From Prosopocoilus inquinatus (lineage: Eukaryota > Arthropoda > Insecta > Coleoptera > Lucanidae): DNA of 64,000 bases. The stretch spans positions 45,714,001 through 45,778,000 of the forward strand of contig CM069870.1 of NCBI GenBank assembly GCA_036172665.1, in the 5' to 3' direction. The translations under genes and the position numbers were made by a program. Numbering within the stretch: the first letter of the stretch is position 1; each line of letters starts with the position of its first letter. Below the pieces are notes generated by a model. It made no database searches. It saw nothing but the letters and a program-made list of their open reading frames with translations, and had not been told where the DNA came from. Shown in pieces: positions 1-12,500 of this stretch.

Positions 1-21
1 GGATCGATTAGATACATCACA

Positions 22-47
22 GGAACAACGCTAATGCGTGTTGTTTC
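22..47 (+). other. Imperfect dyad / potential hairpin in each monomer (first copy shown)
   Basis: Monomer positions 22-47 hold two 10 nt arms, 'ggaacaacgc' and 'gtgttgtttc', around a 6 nt loop 'taat(a/g)c'. The arms are reverse complements except at two positions, and both exceptions are G opposite T. In a + strand RNA all ten positions can pair (eight Watson-Crick, two G-U). In a minus strand RNA the same positions become A-C mismatches. The element is kept in most monomers of all classes, and the loop tolerates the common A/G variation. E-class monomers lose one outer pair ('cagtaac'). What is seen is the symmetry; folding or function is inference. Confidence 0.6.
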
Positions 48-298
48 GTTTAAAACTATTTCCAGCTTCTGCTGCGTCCGAAAATTTCGTATCTCACATT
101 AGAGTTACTGGAGTCCATCTAAACCTCAAATAACATGATAGATGAGTAAGGATCAATTAGATACATCACAGGAACAACGCTAATACGTGTTGTTTCGTTT
201 AAAACTATTTCCAGCTTCTGCTGCGTCCGAGAACTTCGTATCTCACGACAGGGTTACTGGAGTCCATCCAAACGTCAAATAACATGATAGATAAGTAA

Positions 299-447
299 GG
301 ATCGATTAGATACATCACAGGAACAACGCTAATACGTGTTGTTTCGTTTAAAACTATTTCCAGCTTCTGCTGCGTCCGAGAACTTCGTATCTCACGTCAG
401 GGTTACTGGAGTCCATCCAAACGTCAAATAACATGATAGATAAGTAA
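299..447 (+). repeat. Representative class B monomer
   Basis: Class B combines 'cgagaacttcg' at about position 79 with 'acgtcaggg' at about 96, 'tccaaacgtc' and a 'gatagataag' tail. It often occurs in runs of two or three (150-447, 1042-1339, 2085-2382) and often precedes class A. Sub-variants include 'cgacaggg' (150-298, repeated at 3873) and a 'ctgagtccgag' form with 'acttgttg' (1042, repeated near 4914 and 9533 and in the 22 kb block), which are useful markers for tracing block duplications. Confidence 0.9.
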
Positions 448-2382
448 GGATCGATTAGATACATCTCAGGAACAACGCTAATACGTGTTGTTTCGTTTAA
501 AACTATTTCCAGCTTCTGCTGCGTCCGAAAACGTCGTATCTCACATCAGAGCTACTGGAGTCCATCGAAACGCCAAATAACATGATATATGAGTAAGGAT
601 CGATTAGATACAGCACAGGAACAACGCTAATACGTGTTGTTTCGTTTAAAACTATTTCCAGCTCCTGCTGCGTCCATAAACTTTGTATCTCACATCAGAC
701 TTACTGGAGTCCATCCAAACGTCAAAAAACATGATATATAAGTAAGGATCGATTAGATACATCACAGTAACAACGCTAATGCGTGTTGTTTCGTTTAAAA
801 CTATTTCTAGCTTCAGCTGCGTCCGAGAACTTCGTATCTCACATCAAAGTTACTGGAGTCCATCGAAACGCCAAATAACATGATAGATGAGTAAGGATCG
901 ATTAGATACATCACAGGAACAACGCTAATACGTGTTGTTTCGTTCAAAACTATTTCCAGCTTCTGCTGCGTCCAAAAACTTTGTATCACATCAGAGTTAC
1001 TGGAGTCCATCCAAACGTCAAATAACATGATAGATGAGTAAGGATCGATTAGATACATCACAAGAACAACGCTAATACTTGTTGTTTCGTTTAAAACTAT
1101 TTCCAGCTTCTGCTGAGTCCGAGAACTTCGTATCTCACGTCAGGGTTACTGGAGTCCATCCAAACGTCAAATAACATGATAGATAAGTAAGGATCGATTA
1201 GATACATCACAGGAACAACGCTAATGCGTGTTGTTTCGTTTAAAACTATTTCCAGCTTCTGCTGCGTTCGAGAACTTCGTATCTCACGTCAGGGTTACTG
1301 GAGTCCATCCAAACGTCAAATAACATGATAGATAAGTAAGAATCGATTAGATACATCACAGGAACAACGCTAATGCGTGTTGTTTCGTTTAAAACTATTT
1401 CCAGCTTCTGCTGCGTCCGAAAATTTCGTATCTCACATTAGAGTTACTGGAGTCCATCCAAACGTCAAATAACATGTTAGATAAGTAAGGATCGTTTAGA
1501 TACATCACAGGAACAACGCTAATACGTGTTGTTTCATTTAAAACTATTTCCAGCTTCAGCTGCGTCCGAGAACTTCGTATCTCACATCAGACTTACTGGA
1601 GTCCATCCAAACGTCAAATAACATGATAGATAAGTAAGGATCGATTAGATACATCACAGGAACAACGCTAATACGTGTTGTTTCGTTTAAAACTATTTCC
1701 AGCTTCTGCTGCGTCCGAAAACGTCGTATCTCACATCAGAGCTACTGGAGTCCATCGAAACGCCAAATAACATGATATATGAGTGAGGATCGATTAGATA
1801 CATCACAGGAACAACGCTAATGCGTGTTGTTTCGTTTGAAACTATTTCCAGCTTCTGCTGCGTCAGAAAATTTCGTATCTCACATTAGAGTTACTGGAGT
1901 CCATCGAAACGTCAAATAACATAGTAGCTAAGTAAGGATCGATTAGATACATCACAGGAACAACGCTAATACGTGTTGTTTCGTTCAAAACTATTTCCAG
2001 TTTCTGCTGCGTCCAAAAACCTTGTATCTCACATCAGAGTTACTGGAGTCCATCCAAACGTCAAATAACATGATAGATAAGTAAGGATCGATTAGATACA
2101 TCACAGGAACAACGCTAATACGTGTTGTTTCGTTTAAAACTATTTCCAGCTTCTGCTGCGTCCGAGAACTTCGTATCTCACGTCAGGGTTACTGGAGTCC
2201 ATCCAAACGTCAAATAATATGATAGATAAGTAAGGATCTATTAGATACATCACATGAACAACGCTAATGCGTGTTGTTTCGTTTAAAACTATTTCCAGCT
2301 TCTGCTGCGTCCGAGAACTTCGTATCTCACGTCAGGGTTACTGGAGTCCATCCAAACGTCAAATAACATGATAGATAAGTAA

Positions 2383-2531
2383 GGATCGATTAGATACATC
2401 ACAGGAACAACGCTAATGCGTGTTGTTTCGTTTAAAACTATTTCCAGCTTCTGCTGCGTCCGAAAATTTCGTATCTCACATTAGAGTTACTGGAGTCCAT
2501 CGAAACGTCAAATAACATGATAGATGAGTAA
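2383..2531 (+). repeat. Representative class A monomer
   Basis: Class A has 'gcg' after 'ctaat', 'cgaaaatttcg' at about position 79, 'acattagag' at about 97, and usually 'tcgaaacgtc' then 'gatagatgag'. A sub-class ends in 'tagtagctaag' (for example at 1787, 14,899 and 26,1xx) and is usually followed by an F, B or C monomer. Another ends in 'tgttagataag' and is followed by class H, whose start reads 'ggatcgttt'. It is one of the most common classes throughout the window. Confidence 0.9.
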
Positions 2532-3723
2532 GGATCGATTAGATGCATCACAGGAACAACGCTAATACGTGTTTTTTCGTTCAAAACTATTTCCAGCTTC
2601 TGCTGCGTCCGAAATCTTTGTGTCTCTCATCAGAGTTACTGGAGTCCATCCAAACGTCAAATAACATGATAGATGAGTAAGGATCGATTAGATACCTCAC
2701 AGGAACAACGCTAATACGCGTTGTTTCGTTTAAAACTATTTCCAGCTTCTGCTGCGTCCGAAAACGTCGTATCTCACATCAGAGCTACTGGAGTCCATCG
2801 AAACGCCAAATAACATGATATATGAGTAAGGATCGATTAGATACAGCACAGGAACAACGCTAATACGTGTTGTTTCGTTTAAAACTATTTCCAGCTCCTG
2901 CTGCGTCCGAAAATTTCGTATCTCACATTAGAGTTACTGGAGTCCATCGAAACGTCAAATAACATGATAGATGAGTAAGGATCGATTAGATACATCACAG
3001 GAACAACGCTAATACGTGATGTTTCGTTCAAAACTATTTCCAGCTTCTGCTGCGTCCGAAATCCTTGTGTCTCTCATCAGAGTTACTGGAGTCCATCCAA
3101 ACGTCAAATAACATGATAGATGAGTAAGGATCGGTTAGATACATCACAGGAACAACGCTAATACGTGTTGTTTCGTTTAAAACTATTTCCAGCTTCTGCT
3201 GCGTCCGAAAACGTCGTATCTCACATCAGAGTTACTGGAGTCCATCGAAACGTCAAATAACATGAAAGATAAGTATGGGTCGATTAGATACAGCACAGGA
3301 ACAACGCTAATACGTGTTGTTTCGTTCAAAACTATTTCCAGATTCTGCTGCGTCCGATAACTTTGTATCTCACATCAGGGTTACTGGAGTCCGTCCAAAC
3401 GTCAAATAACATGATAGATGAGGAAGGATCGATTAGATACAGCACAGGAACAACGCTAATACGTGTTGTTTCGTTTAAAACTATTTCCAGCTCCTGCTGC
3501 GTCCAAAAACTTTGTATCTCACATCAGACTTACTGGAGTCCATCCAAACGTCAAATAACATGTTAGTTAAGTAAGGATCGTTTAAATACATCACAGGAAC
3601 AGCGCTAATACGTGTTGTTTCATTTAAAACTATTTCCAGCTTCAGCTGCGTCCGAGAACTTCGTATCTCACATCAAAGTTACTGGAGTCCATCGAAACGC
3701 CAAATAACATGATAGATGAGTAA

Positions 3724-5360
3724 GGATCGATTAGATACATCACAGGAACAACGCTAATGCGTGTTGTTTCGTTTAAAACTATTTCCAGCTTCTGCTGCGT
3801 CCGAAAATTTCGTATCTCACATTAGAGTTACTGGAGTCCATCTAAACCTCAAATAACATGATAGATGAGTAAGGATCGATTAGATACATCACAGGAACAA
3901 CGCTAATACGTGTTGTTTCGTTTAAAACTATTTCCAGCTTCTGCTGCGTCCGAGAACTTCGTTTCTCACGACAGGGTTACTGGAGTCCATCCAAACGTCA
4001 AATAACATGATAGATAAGTAAGGGTCGATTAGATACATCACAGGAACAACGCTAATACGTGTTGTTTCGTTTAAAACTATTTCCAGCTTCTGCTGCGTCC
4101 GAGAACTTCGTATCTCACGTCAGGGTTACTGGAGTCCATCCAAACGTCAAATAACATGATAGATAAGTAAGGATCGATTAGATACATCACAGGAACAACG
4201 CTAATGCGTGTTGTTTCGTTTAAAACTATTTCCAGCTTCTGCTGCGTCCGAAAATTTCGTATCTCACATTAGAGTTACTGGAGTCCATCGAAACGTCAAG
4301 TAACATGATAGATGAGTAAGGATCGATTAGATACATCACAGGAACAACGCTAATACGTGTTGTTTCGTTTAAAACTATTTCCAGCTTCTGCTGCGTCCGA
4401 AAACGTCGTATCTCACATCAGAGCTACTGGAGTCCATCGAAACGCCAAATAACATGATATATGAGTAAGGATCGATTAGATACAGCTCAGGAACAACGCT
4501 AATACGTGTTGTTTCGTTTAAAACTATTTCCAGCTCCTGCTGCGTCCATAAACTTTGTATCTCACATCAGACTTACTGGAGTCCATCCAAACGTCAAATA
4601 ACATGATAGATAAGTAAGGATCGATTAGATACATCACAGTAACAACGCTAATGCGTGTTGTTTCGTTTAAAACTATTTCTAGCTTCAGCTGCGTCCGAGA
4701 ACTTCGTATCTCACATCAAAGTTACTGGAGTCCATCGAAACGCCAAATAACATGATAGATGAGTAAGGATCGATTAGATACATCACAGGAACAACGCTAA
4801 TACGTGTTGTTTCGTTCAAAACTATTTCCAGCTTCTGCTGCGTCCAAAAACTTTGTATCACATCAGAGTTACTGGAGTCCATCCAAACGTCAAATAACAT
4901 GATAGATTAGTAAGGATCGATTAGATACATCACAAGAACAAGGCTAATACTTGTTGTTTCGTTTAAAACTATTTCCAGCTTCTGCTGAGTCCGAGAACTT
5001 CGTATCTCACGTCAGGGTTACTGGAGTCCATCCAAACGTCAAATAACATGATAGATAAGTAAGGATCGATTAGATACATCACAGGAACAACGCTAATGCG
5101 TGTTGTTTCGTTTAAAACTATTTCCAGCTTCTGCTGCGTTCGAGAACTTCGTATCTCACGTCAGGGTTACTGGAGTCCATCCAAACGTCAAATAACATGA
5201 TAGATAAGTAAGAATCGATTAGATACATCACAGGAACAACGCTAATGCGTGTTGTTTCGTTTAAAACTATTTCCAGCTTCTGCTGCGTCCGAAAATTTCG
5301 TATCTCACATTAGAGTTACTGGAGTCCATCCAAACGTCAAATAACATGTTAGATAAGTAA
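3724..5360 (+). repeat. Higher-order block, copy 2 (11 monomers)
   Basis: This is the second copy of the block at 1-1488, with one added class A monomer at 4171-4319 (tail 'gtcaagtaac'). The same 'gtcaagtaac' variant reappears near 8,911 and 21,62x, so the version with the insertion is the one that was copied further. Confidence 0.87.
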
Positions 5361-5509
5361 GGATCGTTTAGATACATCACAGGAACAACGCTAATACGTG
5401 TTGTTTCATTTAAAACTATTTCCAGCTTCAGCTGCGTCCGAGAACTTCGTATCTCACATCAAAGTTACTGGAATCCATGGAAACGCCAAATAACATGATA
5501 GATGAGTAA
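5361..5509 (+). repeat. Representative class H monomer
   Basis: Class H begins 'ggatcgtttag' rather than 'ggatcgattag', has 'tttcatttaaaa' (loss of the CpG in 'ttcgttt'), 'cttcagctg', 'gagaacttcg', 'atcaaagtt' and 'aaacgcc'. This copy also has 'gaatccatgg', a sub-variant repeated near 6367, 10,090, 13,072, 18,330, 22,500 and 37,031. Class H usually follows a monomer ending 'tgttagataag'. Confidence 0.86.
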
Positions 5510-8500
5510 GGATCGATTAGATACATCACAGGAACAACGCTAATGCGTGTTGTTTCGTTTAAAACTATTTCCAGCTTCTGCTGCGTCCGAAAATTTCGTA
5601 TCTCACATTAGAGTTACTGGAGTCCATCGAAACGTCAAATATCATAGTAGCTAAGTAAGGATCGGTTAGACACATCACAGGAACAACGCTAATACGTGCT
5701 GTTTCGTTCAAAACTATTTCCAGCTTCAGCTGCGTCCGAGAACTTCGTATCTCACATCAAAGTTACTGGAGTCCATCGAAACGTCAAATAACATGATAGA
5801 TGAGTAAGGATCGATTAGATACATCACAGGAACAACGCTAATGCGCGTTGTTTCGTTTAAAACTATTTCCAGGTTCTGCTGCGTCCGAGAACTTCGTATC
5901 TCACCTCAAAGTTACTGGAATCCATCGAAACGCCAAATAACATGATATATGAGTAAGGATCGATTAGATACATCACAGGAACAACGCTAATGCGTGTTGT
6001 TTCGTTTAAAACTATTTCCAGCTTTTGCTGCGTCCGAAAATTTCGTATCTCACATTAGAGTTACTGGAGTCCATCGAAACGTCAAATAACATAGTAGCTA
6101 AGTAAGGATCGATTAGATACATCACAGGAACAACGCTAATACGTGTTGTTTCGTTCAAAACTATTTCCAGCTTCAGCTGCGTCCGAAAATTTCGTATCTC
6201 ACATTAGAGTTACTGGAGTCCATCCAAACGTAAAATAACATGTTAGATAAGTAAGGATCGTTTAGATACATCACAGGAACAACGCTAATACGTGTTGTTT
6301 CATTTAAAACTATTTCCAGCTTCAGCTGCGTCCGAGAACTTCGTATCTCACATCAAAGTTACTGGAATCCATGGAAACGCCAAATAACATGATAGATGAG
6401 TAAGGATCGATTAGATACATCACAGGAACAACGCTAATACGTGTTGTTTCGTTCAAAACTATTTCCAGCTTCTGCTGCGTTCAAAAACTTTGTATCTCAC
6501 ATCAGAGTTACTGGAGTCCATCCAAAAGTCAAATAACATGATAGATGAGTAAGGATCGATTAGATACATCACAGGAACAACGCTAATACGTGTTGTTTCG
6601 TTTAAAACTATTTCCAGCTTCTGCTGCGTCCGAGAACTTCGTGTCTCACGTCAGGGTTACTGGAGTCCATCCAAACGTCAAATAACATGATAGATAAGTA
6701 AGGATCGATTAGATACATCACAGGAACAACGCTAATGCGTGTTGTTTCGTTTAAAACTATTTCCAGCTTCTGCTGCGTCCGAAAATTTCGTATCTCACAT
6801 TAGAGTTACTGGAATCCATCGAAACGTCAAATAACATGATAGATGAGTAAGGATCGATTAGATACATCACAGGAACAACGCTAATACGTGTTGTTTCGTT
6901 TAAAACTATTTCCAGCTTCTGCTGCGTCGGAAAACGTCGTATCTCACATCAGAGCTACTGGAGTCCATCGAAACGCCAAATAACATGATATATGAGTAAG
7001 GATCGATTAGATACATCACAGGAACAACGCTAATGCGTGTTGTTTCGTTTAAAACTATTTCCAGCTTCTGCTGCGTCAGAAAATTTCGTATCTCACATTA
7101 GAGTTACTGGAGTCCATCCAAACGTCAAATAATATGATAGATAAGTAAGGATCGATTAGATACATCACATGAACAACGCTAATGCGTGTTGTTTCGTTTA
7201 AAACTATTTCCAGATTCTGCTGCGTCCGAGAACTTCGTATCTCACGTCAGGGTTACTGGAGTCCATCCAAACGTCAAATAACATGATAGATAAGTAAGGA
7301 TCGATTAGATACATCACAGGAACAACGCTAATGCGTGTTGTTTCGTTTAAAACTATTTCCAGCTTCTGCTGCGTCCGAAAATTTCGTATCTCACATTAGA
7401 GTTACTGGAGTCCATCGAAACGTCAGATAACATGATAGATGAGTAAGGATCGATTAGATACATCACAGGAACAACGCTAATACGTGTTGTTTCGTTCAAA
7501 ACTGTTTCCAGCTTCTGCTGCGTCCGAAATCTTTGTGTCTCTCATCAGAGTTACTGGAGTCCATCCAAACGTCAAATAACATGGTAGATGAGTAAGGATC
7601 GATTAGATACATCACAGGAACAACGCTAATGCGTGTTGTTTCGTTTAAAACTATTTCCAGCTTCTGCTGCGTCCGAGAATTTCGTATCTCACGTCAGGGT
7701 TACTGGAGTCCATCCAAACGTCAAATAACATGATAGATAAGTAAGGATCGATTAGATACATCACAGGAACAACGCTAATACGTGTTGTTTCGTTCAAAAC
7801 TATTTCCAGTTTCTGCTGCGTCCAAAAACTTTGTATCTCACATCAGAGTTACTGGAGTCCATCCAAACGTCAAATAACATGATAGATGAGTAAGGATCGA
7901 TTAGCTACATCACAGGAACAACGCTAATACGTGTTGTTTCGTTTAAAACTATTTCCAGCTTCTGCTGCGTCCGAGAACTTCGTATCTCACGTCAGGGTTA
8001 CTGGAGTCCATCCAAACGTCAAATAACATGATAGATAAGTAAGGATCGATTAGATACATCACAGGAACAACGCTAATGCGTGTTGTTTCGTTTAAAACTA
8101 TTTCCAGCTTCTGCTGCGTCCGAAAATTTCGTATCTCACATTAGAGTTACTGGAGTCCATCGAAACGTCAAATAACATGATAGATGAGTAAGGATCGATT
8201 AGATGCATCACAGGAACAACGCTAATACGTGTTTTTTCGTTCAAAACTATTTCCAGCTTCTGCTGCGTCCGAAATCTTTGTGTCTCTCATCAGAGTTACT
8301 GGAGTCCATCCAAACGTCAAATAACATGATAGATGAGTAAGGATCGATTAGATACCTCACAGGAACAACGCTAATACGCGTTGTTTCGTTTAAAACTATT
8401 TCCAGCTTCTGCTGCGTCCGAAAACGTCGTATCTCACATCAGAGTTACTGGAGTCCATCGAAACACCAAATAACATGATATATGAGTAAGGATCGATTAG

Positions 8501-8936
8501 ATACAGCACAGGAACAACGCTAATACGTGTTGTTTCGTTTAAAACTATTTCCAGCTCCTGCTGCGTCCGAAAATTTCGTATCTCACATTAGAGTTACTGG
8601 AGTCCATCGAAACGTCAAATAACATGATAGATGAGTAAGGATCGATTAGATACATCACAGGAACAACGCTAATACGTGTTGTTTCGTTTAAAACTATTTC
8701 CAGCTTCTGCTGCGTCCGAGAACTTCGTATCTCACGTCAGGGTTACTGGAGTCCATCCAAACGTCAAATAACATGATAGATAAGTAAGGATCGATTAGAT
8801 ACATCACAGGAACAACGCTAATTCGTGTTGTTTCGTTTAAAACTATTTCCAGCTTCTGCTGCGTCCGAAAATTTCGTATCTCACATTAGAGTTACTGGAG
8901 TCCATCGAAACGTCAAGTAACATGATAGATGAGTAA

Positions 8937-9085
8937 GGATCGATTAGATACATCACAGGAACAACGCTAATACGTGTTGTTTCGTTTAAAACTATTTCCA
9001 GCTTCTGCTGCGTCCGTAAACGTCGTATCTCACATCAGAGCTACTGGAGTCCATCGAAACGCCAAATAACATGATATATGAGTAA
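8937..9085 (+). repeat. Representative class C monomer
   Basis: Class C has 'aaaacgtcg' (here 'taaacgtcg') at about position 81, 'atcagagct', 'tcgaaacgcc' and the tail 'gatatatgag'. The monomer that follows usually begins with 'cagcacagg' instead of 'catcacagg', so the linkage crosses the monomer boundary. It opens the C-D-E-F cassette 8937-9532. Confidence 0.88.
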
Positions 9086-9234
9086 GGATCGATTAGATAC
9101 AGCACAGGAACAACGCTAATACGTGTTGTTTCGTTTAAAACTATTTCCAGCTCCTGCTGCGTCCATAAACTTTGTATCTCACATCAGACTTACTGGAGTC
9201 CATCCAAACGTCAAATAACATGATAGATAAGTAA
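9086..9234 (+). repeat. Representative class D monomer
   Basis: Class D has 'cagcacagg' near the start, 'ctcctgctg' instead of 'cttctgctg', 'ccataaactttg' or 'ccaaaaactttg', 'atcagactt' and 'tccaaacgtc'. It normally follows class C. Its tail is 'gatagataag' when class E follows and 'tgttagataag' when class H follows. Confidence 0.88.
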
Positions 9235-9383
9235 GGATCGATTAGATACATCACAGTAACAACGCTAATGCGTGTTGTTTCGTTTAAAACTATTTCTAGC
9301 TTCAGCTGCGTCCGAGAACTTCGTATCTCACATCAAAGTTACTGGAGTCCATCGAAACGCCAAATAACATGATAGATGAGTAA
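9235..9383 (+). repeat. Representative class E monomer
   Basis: Class E reads 'cacagtaac' where most monomers read 'cacaggaac', then 'tttctagcttcag', 'cgagaacttcg', 'atcaaagtt' and 'tcgaaacgcc'. The 'cacagtaac' variant was seen almost only directly after class D (746, 4618, 9235, 11,619, 24,17x, 28,35x, 44,38x, 48,84x). It also weakens the hairpin described at 22-47 by one pair. Confidence 0.87.
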
Positions 9384-9532
9384 GGATCGATTAGATACAT
9401 CACAGGAACAACGCTAATACGTGTTGTTTCGTTCAAAACTATTTCCAGCTTCTGCTGCGTCCAAAAACTTTGTATCTCACATCAGAGTTACTGGAGTCCA
9501 TCCAAACGTCAAATAACATGATAGATGAGTAA
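9384..9532 (+). repeat. Representative class F monomer
   Basis: Class F has 'gttcaaaac' in place of 'gtttaaaac', 'ccaaaaactttg', 'atcagagtt', 'tccaaacgtc' and 'gatagatgag'. Two related copies (starting at 895 and 4767) share a 2 bp deletion ('ttgtatcacat' for 'ttgtatctcacat'), which ties the blocks 1-1488 and 3724-5360 together. Confidence 0.87.
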
Positions 9533-12500
9533 GGATCGATTAGATACATCACAAGAACAACGCTAATACTTGTTGTTTCGTTTAAAACTATTTCCAGCTT
9601 CTGCTGAGTCCGAGAACTTCGTATCTCACGTCAGGGTTACTGGAGTCCATCCAAACGTCAAATAACATGATAGATAAGTAAGGATCGATTAGATACATCA
9701 CAGGAACAACGCTAATGCGTGTTGTTTCGTTTAAAACTATTTCCAGCTTCTGCTGCGTCCGAGAACTTCGTATCTCACGTCAGGGTTACTGGAGTCCATC
9801 CAAACGTCAAATAACATGATAGATAAGTAAGGATCGATTAGGTACATCACAGGAACAACGCTAATGCGTGTTGTTTCGTTTAAAACTATTTCCAGCTTCT
9901 GCTGCGTCCGAAAATTTCGTATCTCACATTAGAGTTACTGGAGTCCATCCAAACGTCAAATAACATGTTAGATAAGTAAGGATCGTTTAGATACATCACA
10001 GGAACAACGCTAATACGTGTTGTTTCATTTAAAACTATTTCCAGCTTCAGCTGCGTCCGAGAACTTCGTATCTCACATCAAAGTTACTGGAATCCATGGA
10101 AACGCCAAATAACATGATAGATGAGTAAGGATCGATTAGATACATCACAGGAACAACGCTAATGCGTGTTGTTTCGTTTAAAACTATTTCCAGCTTCTGC
10201 TGCGTCCGAAAATTTCGTATCTCACATTAGAGTTACTGGAGTCCATCGAAACGTCAAATATCATAGTAGCTAAGTAAGGATCGATTAGATACATCACAGG
10301 AACAACGCTAATACGTGTTGTTTCGTTCAAAACTATTTCCAGCTTCAGCTGCGTCCGAGAACTTCGTATCTCACATCAAAGTTACTGGAGTCCATCGAAA
10401 CGTCAAATAACATGATAGATGAGTAAGGATCGATTAGATACATCACAGGAACAACGCTAATGCGCGTTGTTTCGTTTAAAACTATTTGCAGGTTCTGCTG
10501 CGTCCGAGAACTTCGTATCTCACCTCAAAGTTACTGGAATCCATCGAAACGCCAAATAACATGATATATGAGTAACGATCGATTAGATACATCACAGGAA
10601 CAACGCTAATGCGTGTTGTTTCGTCTAAAACTATTTCCAGCTTTTGCTGCGTCCGAAAATTTCGTATCTCATATTAGAGTTACTGGAGTCCATCGAAACG
10701 TCAAATAACATAGTAGCTAAGTAAGGATCGATTAGATACATCACAGGAACAACGCTAATACGTGTTGTTTCGTTCAAAACTATTTCCAGCTTCAGCTGCG
10801 TCCGAGAATTTCGTATCTCACATCAAAGTTACTGGAGTCCATCGAAACGCCAAATAACATGATAGATGAGTAAGGATCGATTAGATACATCACAGGAACA
10901 ACGCTAATGCGTGTTGTTTCGTTTAAAACTATTTCCAGGTTCTGCTGCGTCCGAGAACTTCGTATCTCACGTCAGGGTTACTGGAGTCCATCCAAACGTC
11001 AAATAACATGATAGATGAGTAAGGATCGATTAGATACATCACAGGAACAACGCTAATGCGTGTTGCTTCGTTTAAAACTATTTCCAGCTTCTGCTGCGTC
11101 CGAAAATTTCGTTTCTCACATTAGAGTTACTGGAGTCCATCGAAACGTCAAATAACGTGATAGATGAGTAAGGATCGATTAGATACATCACAGGAACAAC
11201 GCTAATGCGTGTTGTTTCGTTTAAAACTATTTCCAGCTTCTGCTGCGTCCGAAAATTTCGTATCTCACATTAGAGTTACTGGAGTCCATCGAAACGTCAA
11301 ATATCATAGTAGCTAAGTAAGGATCGATTAGATACATCACAGGAACAACGCTAATACGTGTTGTTTCGTTTAAAACTATTTCCAGCTTCTGCTGCGTCCG
11401 AAAACGTCGTATCTCACATCAGAGCTACTGGAGTCCATCGAAACGCCAAATAACATGATATATGAGTAAGGATCGATTAGATACAGCACAGGAACAACGC
11501 TAATACGTGTTGTTTCGTTTAAAACTATTTCCAGCTCCTGCTGCGTCCATAAACTTTGTATCTCACATCAGACTTACTGGAGTCCATCCAAACGTCAAAT
11601 AACATGATAGATAAGTAAGGATCGATTAGATACATCACAGTAACAACGCTAATGCGTGTTGTTTCGTTTAAAACTATTTCTAGCTTCAGCTGCGTCCGAG
11701 AACTTCGTATCTCACATCAAAGTTACTGGAGTCCATCGAAACGCCAAATAACATGATAGATGAGTAAGGATCGATTAGATACCTCACAGGAACAACGCTA
11801 ATACGCGTTGTTTCGTTTAAAACTATTTCCAGCTTCTGCTGCGTCCGAAAACGTCGTATCTCACATCAGAGTTACTGGAGTCCATCGAAAAGCCAAATAA
11901 CATGATATATGAGTAAGGATCGATTAGATACAGCACAGGAACAACGCTAATACGTGTTGTTTCGTTTAAAACTATTTCCAGCTCCTGCTGCGTCCGAAAA
12001 TTTCGTATCTCACATTAGAGTTACTGGAGTCCATCGAAACGTCAAATAACATGATAGATGAGTAAGGATCGATTAGAACCATCACAGGAACAACGCTAAT
12101 ACGTGGTGTTTCGTTCAAAACTATTTCCAGCTTCTGCTGCGTCCGAAATCCTTGTGTCTCTCATCAGAGTTACTGGAGTCCATCCAAACGTCAAATAACA
12201 TGATAGATGAGTAAGGATCGGTTAGATACATCACAGGAACAACGCCAATACGTGTTGTTTCGTTTAAAACTATTTCCAACTTCAGCTGCGTCCGAGAACT
12301 TCGTATCTCACATCAAAGTTACTGGAGTCCATCGAAACGCCAAATAACATGATATATGAGTAAGGATCGATAAGATACAGCACAGGAACAACGCTAATAC
12401 GTGTTGTTTCGTTTAAAACTATTTCCAGCTCCTGCTGCGTCCAAAAACTTTGTATCTCACATCCGACTTACTGGAGTCCATCCAAACGTCAAATAACATG

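Larger units (their letters stand above)
1..1488 (+). repeat. Higher-order block, copy 1 (10 monomers)
   Basis: This ten-monomer block is repeated at 3724-5360. Shared rare markers are 'catctaaacc' (first monomer), 'cgacaggg' (second), the 2 bp deletion in the F monomer, the 'ctgagtccg' B variant and the 'gcgttcgag' B variant. The second copy holds one extra class A monomer, so the offset changes from 3,723 to 3,872 bp. Confidence 0.88.
8937..9532 (+). repeat. C-D-E-F four-monomer cassette
   Basis: Classes C, D, E and F appear here in that order over 596 bp. The same order occurs at 448-1041 and 4320-4913 and again near 44,06x-44,66x and 48,55x-49,1xx. C-D-E followed by another class occurs near 11,32x, 28,05x and 38,11x. 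The fixed order shows that monomers are copied as groups, not one at a time. Confidence 0.82.
8788..10820 (+). repeat. Higher-order block related to 4171-6200
   Basis: Starting with the 'gtcaagtaac' class A monomer, this block matches 4171-6200 at an offset of 4,617 bp, rising to 4,619 bp (31 x 149) once the 2 bp deletion at 4857 is passed. Shared markers include 'ctgagtccg', 'gaatccatgg', 'gcgcgttg' (5843 and 10,462) and 'cacctcaaag'. A third relative starts near 21,495. Confidence 0.85.

Noticed and set aside
44..60. CENP-B box-like motif at 'tttcgtttaaaac'
   Set aside because: It matches the TTCG-N4-A-N2-C part of the mammalian box, but the essential CGGG end is absent ('ctat').
103..117. 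tRNA/SINE-like B box in 'gttactggagtcc'
   Set aside because: The spacing between 'gtt' and 'gagtcc' does not fit a B box, and no A box is found upstream in the monomer.
813..1061. 82-codon minus strand ORF, and its relatives at 4685-4900, 14,654-14,839 and 41,596-41,781
   Set aside because: They are the satellite monomer read on the minus strand until the frame meets a stop. The internal peptide repeats with the monomer, equivalent monomers are closed by stops, and no promoter, splice or start context is visible.
3363..3566. 67-codon plus strand ORF, and the similar one at 15,728-15,928
   Set aside because: Translation of one and a third monomers in a frame that happens to lack stops; the same class of monomer elsewhere contains stops.
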